DNA of 64,000 bases from Scortum barcoo (Eukaryota > Chordata > Actinopteri > Centrarchiformes > Terapontidae). The stretch is from the NCBI GenBank assembly GCA_023238725.1, contig CM041531.1, forward strand, positions 24,096,143 to 24,160,142. Direction: 5' to 3'. The notes under the pieces are model-generated. The model was not told the DNA's origin and ran no database searches. It was given only the letters and a program-made list of their open reading frames with translations. A program made the translations under genes and the position numbers. Positions 49,001 through 59,653 of this stretch are shown piece after piece (positions within the stretch are counted from its first letter, which is position 1; every line of letters begins with the position of its first letter).

Positions 49001-52000
49001 CTTGGAGCCGCCATCAAAACTCTGCATCGCGACAAACAGAGAGGACAGGAGCCGTTAAAGAGTATAGCACTGTGTTGCACGGGTATGTGTATTTACAATA
49101 AACACTATGTACAAACATCAAACTATGGCCAAATAGACCATTCAAATCAAAACCTCAAACAAAAAAAAAAAAAAAAAAAAGAAAAAAAAACAAAAGAAGG
49201 AATTATTTATTGCAGAGCTTTTGCTTTGCATAATGTTGACAATTTCAGCTGATATAAATAGTAAGATCTATACGTATTCCGATACTGAAGCATTATGTTT
49301 TGTAGTCTCATTACCGCGAATGTGGGTGACATCATTGATAAGAAATCACTGTTTAATGTTTACAATGTTCTGTACACACTGACAATATACTAAATTAAGA
49401 AAAATACACAATGACTCAACATTAAAACAGGTAGTGATTTTAACCGTGTGAGTTAAACCTTTTACCTTGAACATATCTCCCAGCACTGCCCGTCTCATGC
49501 AGCGGATGGAGCTCGAGATGCTGGTGCCTGAGATGAGGCTATCGGGTACTAAAACCAGGAGGCCCTGCTCCCTGTCCACTAACCACGATCCACCGTCAGA
49601 GCAGCCCTCCAGATGCACCACATCACCACGACAAACGGGCGTCATCTCCCTGGAAACATCCAAGAAAGGATCCTTTCATATGCATATGAAGAAACATGCA
49701 CACATACATGCACACACACAATGTGGTTCTGAAAGCAAAGACGCATATAAATGCATTCGTATATTAAACACAGCCCACAATGATCACAGATGGTCATTGG
49801 ATTATTGGACAGAGAGACACATAAATCATCTATAAAACACCCAAACACAAAATAGAAATAACACCTTAAATAAGTTTTCTTGTTTACATTTAGTGTTTCA
49901 GCAAAACTCCTCCTGCGTGTCCTTGAGATCTAACAAGCACACTGAAAAAAGTCCTTTCGTGTATTGTCTATATCCATGTTTATGAGCTTGTTTCTTGGCA
50001 CATTACCGCCACCTTTAGATCAGTAGACTTATGTGAAACCACTGGCAGGGCTGTGGTTTGCATCACGTTCACATAAGATTGAAAGTTGAAACCAGCTCGA
50101 ATGCAAACATCTTAAGATTAAAAGAATAAAAAGTTGAAATGCTGGAGTTCCCTTCGTTGCTGCATCGAGGAACGTGATGTACATTACGATCAAAATGATG
50201 AATTGCATCACAGTGTGACCACCCAAACACACACAGCATTACCATCCATCTTTCAGCAGACACGTCTCAGTTGGATGCAGAGATCTGGAGCAGGAGATCG
50301 TTAGTGTTTTGTGGCCAGGCCTCTCCTCCACATCTAAAACCCAGTAGCGGTTGTTCAGGCCTCCAGAAAGGATCACGTGGTCTGGCACCTTACTGTGGGA
50401 ACAAACGGGAGTTGTATCATACAAACATTGTCACCTAACCTGATAAAACTACAGCAGCATCCAAGCCAGTGTGTCTGTGTGTATCTCACCAGGCTTTTTT
50501 AGATTTATCCTTAGTGAGAGAACCTTCATTATGATCCATCTGCTCCGTAAACCAGCCCTCATCCAGCATCTCCTCCACTGGACACGCTGACGTTGTTCCT
50601 GTATTTTGTTTTTGTTTGAAAAAAGTAAAAAATGAAAAATATGACACTAAATATACAGTCATCTGAGATTTTAATAAATTGTTAAATAGCTTAAACATTG
50701 TCTTTTCCTAGCTCTAGTAATTATAACTCAACTAACAGTAATATTTAAAGATGTCAACATCACAGAGTTTTGGATAAATAATCACAATTCATCCCACACA
50801 ACATGTAGTAGGTGATGATTAAAATTTCACCTCTACTTCCAGCTCGCTCCCCATTCAATGATGTTGCATCGTCTTTGTCCCCATTCACTGCTGTTCTTGT
50901 AGCTCCTTTCTCGCTGAGGTCAATCTCTCCATTCTCTGCACTTCTCTGCATCACAGGTGTAACAGTACGTTGAGCAGTAAGAGTGCGAGTATCTTTATCA
51001 AGACAAGTGTGTGGATTTCCCTTGGCTTTTGCCTCAGTTGCCTTCTGCTCTGTTACCAAAGTAAAATTAGAATCTGTCTCTTCCTGATGTTTTCTCTGTT
51101 TTCCAAAAGACTGGCAAGAAATGGATTTCAGTGACTTAATCTTGTTTTCGTTAAAGACCATTTCAGTGCCCCGGCTGTGGTCCTCTGACTGGTCGGTGGA
51201 GAAATAAGGCGTCTTCAGGGGGCAAATCACAGGCCTCGTTACTTTAAGGTTACCTGCAGGGCTGAGAGCAGTTCTTGACCTCTTGGTACTGTGGGACTCT
51301 TGAGGAGGGCTGATGAGTCTTTTTACAGAGTCAGAACGTCCCTCTTCCCTCTTGGTTTTTCCTCCCTCCAGGGTCATAACCCTCCGTACACTCCGCCCTT
51401 TGGAGAGGGGACTACGACAGATGGGGGACAGTTGGTTGAGGTTTTCCAGGCGCGCCACATCTCTGCTGGACTGGGGGCTCAGCTGACCCGGATCTCTGGA
51501 GGAAGAAAGCCTAATCTGACTTTTGGGGGTCTCAGGCACAGAGAGGAGAAGATCTGGCGAGGAGGGCAGGAAGTTTTCCAGGTCCCCAAGGATACTTCTC
51601 TTCAAGGGGGAATGGGCTCTGAATGCAGAGATGTCGCCATCTTTGAGCTGAGGTTCAGTCTTGGTGAGTGTAGATGACAAGTTCTAAAAACAATGCAGTC
51701 AAATGAGTATTTTTGTATATAACCTAAAAAAAAATATTATCAGTACATTATTTATGCAAATCAAAGAGATGCAATGGCGCAGCACAGCAGAGAAGAAACA
51801 AATTGCACAAAAATAAGTAAATCTTGTGGTACGTAAAATCAGAAAAGCTTAAGAGAAGAGACACAATAGTGCAAAGAACAAAAAGTAATAAGTAAATAAA
51901 ACATTGTGGTACGTAAAATCAGAAAAGCTTAAGAGACACTAGTAAAGAACAAGCAATAAAACAGGAGGATGAAACAGAAAATTGTTGGAAAAAGCAGGTT

Positions 52001-53013
52001 TAATAATGTTAAAAGTGTTAAAAGAAAATGAAAAACAAAAAGGCTATATTACAGAAATTTACAGTTACATGCTATAATTGTCTTATGTCATTGGTTTTAA
52101 ATGGTTGAACTCAGCAGTATACGATTCTACGTGTATGACCTTCATATGCACATTACTAACACTTACCTCTCAAAATGATCAACTGACTAAATGATCAATA
52201 GTGGCATTGAAAATAATTTAAGGATGAGATTTAGTTATTGGTGTCAAGACCTGAAAGCAAAAAGGAAGAAAACAACAGACGAAAAGCTTAGAAAAGGCAG
52301 CAAAGAGAGCAACAACCAACAAAAAGAAAAAAATACTACATAAATTTACCTTGGGGTGGTTTTGAGAGGAGAAAAAGGACGAAATGTTCTTCTGGCCTCC
52401 TGGTGCCTGATGGGAACAACAAAGCAAACATTTACAAAACATTTCACTGTGTGCTGTCCAACACGACAGCAAGTTAAAAAAAAAAAAAAAAACATAGTTT
52501 CAAATTAAGGCTGCAACTAATGATTATTTTCCTGATCGATTAATCGATTTATAGTTTGGCCCAAAAAATTATTAAAAACATTGATCACTGTTTCCCAGAG
52601 GCCTTTCGGTTTACTGTCAGAGAGGACTAAAGAAACAAGAAAATATTCACATTTTAGAAGCTAAAATGAGAAAATTTGGACACCTTTTCTTAGAAATGAC
52701 TCAATAAATTATCATAATAATTGGCAAATTAAATGTATGCATGATGTGTTTTTCTGCATTGTTGACCAGAAAAACAAAAGATGGCTGCTCAAGAGAAATG
52801 TATGAAACCAGACAGACACACAGCTGAGTTAATATGAGGTGAGTTAGTAAGAGATGAATTACAAAGACGTGAGTTAATAAGAGAGATTGACTAATGAGAT
52901 ATCAGTTCATTAGAGTCATATTAATGAATAAGATAACAATTAATATCTCCTGAACAACAGCTAGCTCGACCTGCGTGACTTACCTTGGTTTTCTTCAGTT
53001 TGGTCCTGTTCAT
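43080..53013 (-). CDS. dna2: DNA replication ATP-dependent helicase/nuclease DNA2
   Basis: Nuclease-helicase that trims 5' flaps in Okazaki fragments and resects DNA ends, acting with RPA. Exons (high to low): 53013-52984, 52406-52350, 51683-50831, 50598-50490, 50392-50243, 49649-49466, 49021-48873, 48749-48627, 48446-48203, 48116-48002, 47820-47664, 47447-47256, 47052-46810, 46679-46566, 46416-46307, 46001-45892, 45745-45617, 45287-45195, 45069-44876, 44655-44566, 44357-44144, 43753-43664, 43575-43390, 43250-43080; all in phase, 1368 aa (human 1060). Residues 1-313 are a disordered extension with a PIP box (QKNISSFF, 15-22). Nuclease: C450, D592 (GLKGKID), E618/K620 (LELKTGK); Fe-S cysteines C450, C710, C713, C719. 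SF1 helicase: Walker A GMPGTGKTTT (~967), DEAS (~1080), GDHQQLPP, RYQGRDKS and WRRLNVAITRAK. Intact. The C-terminal residues after the last motif are less certain. Confidence 0.95.
50831..51683 (-). CDS. dna2: dna2 exon 3: long N-terminal disordered region
   Basis: One 853-base exon codes about 284 residues ahead of the part alignable with human DNA2. It is rich in Ser, Lys, Glu and Arg, with many SP/TP sites (SPLKRS, LSPICRSPL, ISPPQES, VTPVMQ) and basic clusters (TKRSRT, GKQRKH) that could act as nuclear signals. No folded domain is recognised. SP/TP sites suggest cyclin-dependent kinase control, which is inference. Confidence 0.85.
51824..51937. repeat. Tandem duplication of an ~80-bp unit in dna2 intron 2
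   Basis: TTGTGGTACGTAAAATCAGA plus AAAGCTTAAGAGA occurs at 51824 and again, identical, at 51904. The spacing is 80 bases and AAGTAAAT-type sequence precedes both. The second copy diverges after the shared block. It is a recent local duplication. Confidence 0.85.
52507..52735 (+). repeat. Teleost interspersed repeat (GCTGCAACTAA family), best copy
   Basis: It begins GGCTGCAACTAATGATTATT, has CGATTAATCGAT, AAAAACATTGATCACTGTTT, TTTACTGTCAGAGAGGACTA and AATATTCACATTTTAGAAGC, and ends TTATCATAATAATTGGCAAA. Fish genomes hold very many copies of this wording. It appears to be a non-autonomous DNA transposon. It lies in dna2 intron 1. Confidence 0.75.
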
Positions 53014-53360
53014 GGTGGCTGATTCAGTCACAGGCAGGTCGAAGTGTTTGTGTCTTTCAGGTAAACGAGCTGTTTATCAATCAGCTGTCTCTCTGTCGGT
53101 AACGGACGGCGTTACCGGGAGGTGAACAACGTCAGCGGCTAACATCTATCATCTATCCGAGCGGACCGTCCTCCGTGTTGAACATGAAAACCAGGAGCTG
53201 ACCGAACACGCTGAACAGAAATCCTTCGGACTGCTTCGGTCTTTGGAGGACTTTTCTTTCTGTCTCCTCTCGGTGTTTAACGTGTTTAAAAGTCTCTCGC
53301 GCCAAAGTTTCAGCTTCGCGCAACGGAAATGACGTGGATCGTTTCCGGTGATTTTTTTTT
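53014..53360 (-). promoter_or_regulatory. dna2: dna2 promoter, CpG-rich, with an E2F-type site
   Basis: A GC- and CpG-rich block upstream of the dna2 start. It contains TCTCGCGCCAAA (53295-53306), whose complement TTTGGCGC is the classical E2F site, and a TGACGT half-site (53331-53336). E2F control would suit an S-phase replication gene. The site is about 290 bases from the ATG. The block ends at a T-run near 53350. Confidence 0.6.
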
Positions 53361-54445
53361 TTTTTTTTATCTATGGAGTCCCAACAGCGGCAAAAATATA
53401 AAACTATAAGTGAATAAAGTCAGCCAGTCAATCAACAGCTCAGTTACATAAATAAGTCATTTTTTCTTTTTATTCTACTTGTTCTTTATACCACTGCAGC
53501 TGATAGGAAAGTTGTTACATCTTTATAAAAATGTGTTGTACTTTTTATGCTGAATATTTATTTATGTTTACTTACCTTATTTGCAGGCGTTTTTTTGTTC
53601 TTCTTATGTAAAAAAAAAGTCCGAGATATTGTAGGTAAGTCTGTTCTGGAGTTCTGGTTGAAAAGCTCACTATTATTCTTTATTATGTACTTGGAAGGAC
53701 TTCAATGACAGTATAAAAGTTAATGATTTGTATGAATTGCAGCTGAACAGTGGCCACACTTCTCTGTGGTTCTATCATTGCCTTTGGAAAACCCTGATGG
53801 AGTGGACCTGGCTCCTCTTAAAACATATGGTCTTTATCCAATCTTTATTTAAGATCAGATACAGATAAGATAAAGAACATACACAAAAGAAAAAGAGAAA
53901 ATGCAGTTCAGCATATCTAAAAATGTCTGGTGTTAAAAGTCAACATGTTTTGTGACAAAAGGGTTAGATGATTGAATATATGATGAATACTGACCATTAA
54001 GGTGAAGTTGAAGATTTGTCAGTTTATGCCTCAGGAGTTGAGGGATTGAACTGTAGTACTTCTGTATTAGACTTGTCCCACCTCCTGCTTGTTTTCTGGA
54101 TCAGTGTCATTATATTCTGCTATTAAAGCAACAATGAACTGATCCCATCAACAAGTATTCAGTAAAGCCTGATTTATCTGTGTGGGAAGCTTAATTATTG
54201 TCCAAAAAAATTCAATATACATCAATGAACCACACGGTAGGACTATGTGTCATGTCCCTTTATTACCACGAAAACACACACACACACACTGTAGTTTCAG
54301 TCTACACACAAACCTTCCTGCAGCTGGAAATAGTTACCTGAACACCAGATCAACATGTGAAAATAACATTTAAGCAATGTTAAAAACTACAATGCCCAGC
54401 TCTAAAAAATTACTGAGCCCTCTTAAAAATTAGTAAATATGATCT
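53361..54445. other. Intergenic DNA, nothing recognised
   Basis: AT-rich sequence between the dna2 promoter and a LINE fragment. No coding exon, RNA gene or defined repeat was identified. A short (CA)n run lies near 54275-54289. Confidence 0.5.
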
Positions 54446-54856
54446 AGTGTCATCCATCCATCCATTTTCCTCCGCTTATCCGTGACCGGGTCGCTGGAGG
54501 CAGCAGTCTAAGCAGAGATGCCCAGACTTCCCTCACCCCATAAACTTACTCAAGCTCTTCCGGGGGGAACTCCGAGGTGTTCCCTGGCCAGCTGAGAGAC
54601 ATAGTCTCTCCAGCGTGTCCTGGGTCTTCCCCAGGGCCTCCTCCCAGTGGGACATGCCTGGAACACCTCCTCTAGGGAGGCGTCCAGGGGGCATCATCCG
54701 AAACAGATGCCCAAGCCACCTCAGCTGCGATGCGAAGCGCGCTCTACTCCGAGCTCCTCCCGAGTGACTGAGCTTCTCACCCTGTCTCTAAGGGGAGCGC
54801 CCGGCCACCCTGCGGAGGAAACTAATTTTAGCTTGTATCCGCGATCTTGTTCTAGT
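54446..54856 (-). mobile_element. 3'-end fragment of a non-LTR retrotransposon
   Basis: It starts with CATCCATCCATCCATTTTCC and contains CTTATCCGTGACCGGGTCG, GCTCTTCCGGGGGGAACTCC, GAGACATAGTCTCTCCAGCG and CACCCTGCGGAGGAAACTAA, the wording of a 3'-end found in many copies across teleosts. On the minus strand it codes the tail of a LINE protein (TRWRDYVSQLAREHLGVP) followed by the short CATCC-type 3' repeat. Stops and small deletions show it is dead. The exact family is uncertain. Confidence 0.75.
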
Positions 54857-55359
54857 GTCATCATTTTTACATTTCATTTTTTTAGATGAGATATTAGAGG
54901 AGCAGGTTTACATGACAAAAAAAAAATGCTGTTTGACAAGAAAAGTTCATTCTATGTGTATTTTTTCTCAAAATTTTTTTTGTTAAAACAGTTATTTTGT
55001 TATCTTTTGTCCAACTCCAACATTTCACTGACCAATCTTTACACATTATGGGATTTGATGACAATAAGGAAAATATAATGTATATCATCCACGAATACTG
55101 TGAATGTCATCACTCAGAAAATGATAGTGAATATGGAGGAGGTTTCCTTCTTTGACTACTGCACTTGCACAAAAAAAACTGTCACTTGGAGAAACATTCA
55201 GTATCACAGGTTGTTGAGTATTTTCCTTTACAGTACAAAACTATGTAGCAACACCTTACATAGGAAATAGTTTATACAAAGTTTAGTTCATTTTACACAT
55301 TTTGCTACCTTGGGAAATGATCAAATAAACACTGACGCCAATAGAATCATTTTTCATGT
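54857..55359 (-). other. Probable 3' UTR of the zinc-finger gene
   Basis: AT-rich non-coding sequence just past the stop codon of the C2H2 gene. I could not choose a polyadenylation signal with confidence. Confidence 0.35.
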
Positions 55360-57425
55360 CTAGGAATTTTCCCCTGCGTGAGTCTTCATGTGAATGATTA
55401 AATGGGAGCGCCGAATGAATCTTTTTCCACACGCAGTGCAACTGTACGGCCTCTCGCCTGAATGAGTCTTCATGTGGCGCGTCAGATTAGACTGAGCGCT
55501 GAATTTCATATTACATACAGTGCAAATGTAGGGTTTCTCACCAGTGTGAATTATCGTGTGCTTGATCAAATCTGCTTTCTCTCTAAAGCTTTTCCCACAG
55601 TCAGTGCAGCTGTGAGGTTTCTCTCCCGTGTGGATTCGTATGTGAGCATTCATGTTTCCGACCTGTGTGAACCCTCTGCCACAGAAACTACACGTGTGCG
55701 GCTTCTGTCCCGAGTGAGAGTTCATGTGAGTCTGAAGATAGGAACGCTGAATAAAGCTTTTCCCGCAAACACTGCAACTGTAAGGTTTCTCTCCGGTGTG
55801 CGTCTTCATGTGGCGAGTCAGAATGGATTTAATCCTGAAGTTCTTGTTGCAAACGCTGCAGGTGTACGGCCTGTCTGCTGTCCCACCAGCTTGGTGTGTT
55901 TTCTTCCTGTCAGTACTGGAGTGAAAACCTCCACTCTCTCTCCATTCATCATCACTAACTTCACTCATCTGACAGTCGCTAGTTGGCTCTGATGCGCTGC
56001 AGCCTTCTTTATCAGGCTCTGATTTCAGCTGTTCAGATGAGCTGCTGGGCAAACTGTCTGCTTTATTTTCTTCTTTATTTTGATGTGGGAACTGCTGTAC
56101 ATCTTCATCTCTTCTTGGCACATAAATGATATTGAACATTGAGTCCTTGCTTTCAGCCTCCTGTTTTTCACCTGTCTGAGCGGTCCACAGTTCCTCCTCC
56201 TGCTCTTCTTTAATCTGCAGGGGCTCCTGCTCATCCTCACACAGCTCGGTCTTCTTCTCACAGAGGTCCTGCTCAGAGTGTGTGTCATCTTCCTGAAGAG
56301 AGAGCTGCTGGGGGGCTGTGTCAGACATGAGGAAAGAAATGTAGGCTTTAGTTTGATCAAATATAAATTTTGATCTAAACATAATACAGGGTCAAAATAA
56401 GACGTGCAGAACATGAAAATGTGTTCTCGTGTATAAAACTCCCTGCTGATGAAATGATGGGACAGCAGGTGCAACGAGGCTCAACTTTAAATGGCTGCTT
56501 ACGAGGAAAAGTTGCTTTGTGATGATGTCCTTGCAAACAGAAGTGTATAAAAAGAATTTAGGTATAAGAATATAGATAAAGAATATTGTCAACAAAACCT
56601 GAAAACAAAAGTGCTGGGGGAATCACTAATTTATGAATGTGTTTTATTGTATAGCCACAATCAATCATTAATTACCAGGATAATTAACAGGAGAGCAGCA
56701 CTGGGAAAATATAATGCAGGTTACTACTAATCATAATTTGGGTGTTCACAAACACCATTGGTTAATTAAAAAAAAAAACAGATAAAATAATCCTAAAATT
56801 ATTTATTGTTGAGTACACAATAAAAACATGACTAATGATTAATTAAGGAAAATCACTTCATAGAGTCAGCCATCTCTTTATTGATAATAAAGTGGAGAAT
56901 GAACTCATCTAAATGGCTTTTAAATTTTTTCTATTCATCTTCCCCAACCTGGCTGACAGGAGAAGTGGATATGAGGTAGAAGAGACAGGCTAAGAGGTGA
57001 AAAGCTTTAGGGTGCAGGTCTTGTCCCCTATTCCACAGTTACTACAGAGGTAGTATGCGACAGCCATTTTGCATCCCTGAAGGGGGAGGGGATGCAAAAT
57101 GGCGCTATTGGCTGTCCCCAGTGTATCGGGCTAAGTGTTGAGGGAGTGGCTCAGACCCCTTGAACACACATGATGACATTAACATGATGACATTAACATG
57201 ATGCCGTTAACATGAGGACCTCCAGTGTGTGTGTCTGAACTTAACCTGGGTGCTGTTACCTCTCCACCCGGACTGCCTCCGCTGTTGCTGCTCGATGTCC
57301 CGTTTGGACCGAAAAACTGTCTCCTCATATTCTTTAAGAGTTTGCTCAAAGATGCAGAATATTTCCTCGGCGGCGGCTGTCAGTCGCTCACCGACCAGAG
57401 CTTTTAGTTTGTCTGTTTTGAACAT
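55360..57425 (-). CDS. C2H2 zinc-finger protein, six fingers, teleost type
   Basis: Probable nuclear sequence-specific DNA-binding protein. Two coding exons: 57425-57260 (166 bases, donor GTAACA) and 56315-55360 (956 bases), 373 aa. Exon 1 codes the N-terminal helical segment common in teleost zinc-finger genes (ALVGERLTAAAEEIFCIFEQ). Exon 2 starts with an acidic region including LQIKEEQEEELWTAQ, then six C2H2 fingers (~205-368) joined by TGEKPY-type linkers. Helix residues -1/2/3/6 are: I/S/I/R, Q/S/Y/T, Q/G/N/A, E/A/D/K, A/S/N/R, R/S/H/I. All zinc ligands are present. Such genes form large, fast-changing families in fish, so no orthologue name is given. No KRAB box is visible. A start at the in-frame ATG of exon 2 (about 56380) would lose the N-terminal segment and is less likely. 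Confidence 0.88.
57063..57103. repeat. Perfect 15-bp inverted repeat in the zinc-finger gene intron
   Basis: GCCATTTTGCATCCC (57063-57077) is exactly complementary to 57089-57103, with an 11-base purine-rich loop. GACAGCC before the left arm and GGCTGTC (57109-57115) after the right arm add a further complementary pair. It lies about 160 bases downstream of exon 1 of the minus-strand gene. Confidence 0.8.
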
Positions 57426-57530
57426 GTCCGCCGGTGGCAGAGGAGCTCCGGTGCGTTTCCTGACGGACTGACAGCGGACTGACTGCTCGCTCGGGTTGCC
57501 AGATATCGCGAGAGAAACAAGTAATCTCAT
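57426..57530 (-). promoter_or_regulatory. Promoter of the zinc-finger gene with TCTCGCGAT element
   Basis: GC-rich sequence upstream of the start codon. TCTCGCGAT (complement of 57505-57513) lies about 80 bases from the ATG and matches the core of the TCTCGCGAGA promoter element. The same nine bases occur at the hnrnph3 promoter. Confidence 0.6.
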
Positions 57531-59145
57531 TTGACAAATGATGCTTCAAAGGTGCTTCAGGACCACTGATGTCAGCAGAGAGATCCCCAGTCCACCACCC
57601 TCCTCTCGTTTTGCAATAATACGACTATGAATCATGTTTTTATTCATAAAGTGTAATTAATGATACACTTTCAGTTAAGTCTGTACCTCACTGACCCAGA
57701 ATATCTCTCCACAGCATCTTAAACAAAACGTTTTTGTTTATTTTTCTACAGTAAAGGGTTGTAAACGTGTAAGGACACGTGGAGGAAAACATAGATGTGT
57801 TTTTTTTTGTACAGGGGAAAAAATCCCATGGAAAAATGACTTCATCTTGTATTTTTACATATGTGAGTCAAGATTCAAGTTACTATATCTCACGAGGTAC
57901 AAACAGTTCACACTGAAAACCCCTTAAACAAGATTCATAACACATTCATTCATAATTGATAAAAGTGCCGATTTCTGAGCCTTATATATTATTTATTTAA
58001 TCTGAGATGCCTTTAAGATCTACAGGTGTAAGACAGACAATACAAAGAACATTTTCAATGATAAAAATTTTCAAAACAAACAAGTGCCTTTGGGATTATC
58101 AAGAAACACTACAAACCAAGTCGGTCATAATTACCAGACTTGGCAACTCAGACTGCTGACAGAAAATACCCAGCCTCACTGCAGGATGGATCTTTGCTGC
58201 CACCGACTGGCCATGAAACTAAACACAGAAACAAGACCAGAGGAGTGAACACATTTAACATCTGTAACAGTAGTTAAACAGATCATACTTATCGTAAGAG
58301 CTATGAGAAATGCTTTTCAAGTGATTTACATGGTTGATATATTTTGTAAAAGCTTTTATAAAAATACTAATAAACACTATAAACAAAAAACTGTAACCTG
58401 CAGACTCCAGCAGATAATAAAAAGAATTTATATTCATAACATCGAGAAATTCATCTTTCTCAGTGTTAATGTGACACAGCAGACGTTACTATACAGACTA
58501 TATGACTGAGTGATTGCTTCCTTTTTTCATCCATCTAAATGAATCAAAACTTTACTGAGCTAAACAAGCCCTGATTTTGTGATCTAGTTCCATCACACAT
58601 TGATCCTTCTAATGTAATAATATATATTACTAATACTACAACTACACAGACAGTACCTTGGTCAGTATTGTACAACTGGCAGCTGATTCATAGATATGTT
58701 CATCTGAATACTGAATTATTATTTTTGGAGGTTTACTTGTAATATATAAGCTTTGCAATATGTTGCAGTGCCTTACAGTCACTTAGCTGGAACATGATTT
58801 TGACTTTAAATGCTCCATCTTGTCTCATATTGCCATAATTAATATGATGAATTAAATCCATAATATAATTAAGTAGAAATTTATTTATTATATGATTCTT
58901 AGTCTAAAGCATTGTTCTAATAAGAAAATCCTTACAATAAATATTTTGTGTAATAACAATATTTAGTAATGCACTGAATGAGCCCACATGCACTGTGGAC
59001 CTGAACGTGTTTTATGGCTATCTATGTTTGAATGTAAAGATATACAAAATTAGATGATGTCTGATCCATCAGATCATAAACACATGTATCCAGACATTTC
59101 AATGTGTATTATAATAGCTAATAGTATTTAATATGTTCCCTGGTC
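57531..59145. other. Intergenic DNA, nothing recognised
   Basis: AT-rich DNA with stops in all frames. No known repeat or gene was identified apart from short A/T runs. Confidence 0.5.
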
Positions 59146-59148
59146 ATC

Positions 59149-59189
59149 TGTGTGTGTGTGTCATCTGTGTGTGTGTGTGTGTGTGTGTC
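59149..59189. repeat. (TG)n microsatellite with one interruption
   Basis: Two TG runs separated by TCATC, upstream of the candidate exons at 59423 and 59582. Confidence 0.9.
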
Positions 59190-59422
59190 TCCTGTCTCCT
59201 GGTGACCTTTTTGTGGGTTGATTCTAGAATGTTGGTTGCTGTGACAACAATGAGATTCTATCTGCAGACCTTATAAACCTCAACACACTCTGCTCACTTG
59301 TAGCTAGAAGATCAACTGTGTTTGAGTACTCTCGTGTTGTTTTGTTGAAGTGAGCAAGCGTTGGTAAACTTTTCTTGTGGCTTTGACTCTTCTGTATTTG
59401 GATATACAGCAACAACATATCC

Positions 59423-59653
59423 ATGGAAAATAGAAAGGGAAGCAAAGGAATCTACAGACTGTTTAGTGTATGTAAGAGTTTTTTTTTTTTTTTTACTAAA
59501 GTTAGACTTAAAACATTTTCAGATGGAGTTAATCCTTTGAGTAAGCAACATTTAAGCAACATTATCTTGGTTCCTTCACAGGTAATGTTTGACACACCCA
59601 TATGTGAGCGGGCTCTGCAGACCTGCTGGCACATGGGCTCATATATGTGTCAG
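59423..59653 (+). other. Two candidate coding exons of an unrecognised gene
   Basis: Exon A (59423-59467) starts ATGG and codes MENRKGSKGIYRLFS, followed by a GTATGT donor. Exon B (59582-59653) follows a CAG acceptor, codes 24 residues (VMFDTPICERALQTCW..) and ends CAG|GTAAGA, a strong donor. Both are phase 0 and join in frame. TTATAAA (59270-59276) lies about 150 bases upstream and could be a TATA box. I do not recognise the peptide. The next exon is not found and the retroelement remains at 59.7-62 kb follow, so this may be a broken gene, part of the retroelement, or chance. Confidence 0.25.

Noticed and set aside
51291..51677. 128-codon plus-strand open frame
   Set aside because: Antisense shadow of dna2 exon 3; no promoter, splice sites or family match.
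55462..55992. 176-codon plus-strand open frame
   Set aside because: It is the antisense shadow of the zinc-finger exon, whose repeated finger codons keep the other strand open.
55360..57425. Assignment of the C2H2 gene to the FiNZ family or a KRAB type
   Set aside because: The N-terminal segment is of the ALVGERLTAAAEEIF type. Neither a KRAB box nor the FiNZ N-terminal pattern is visible.
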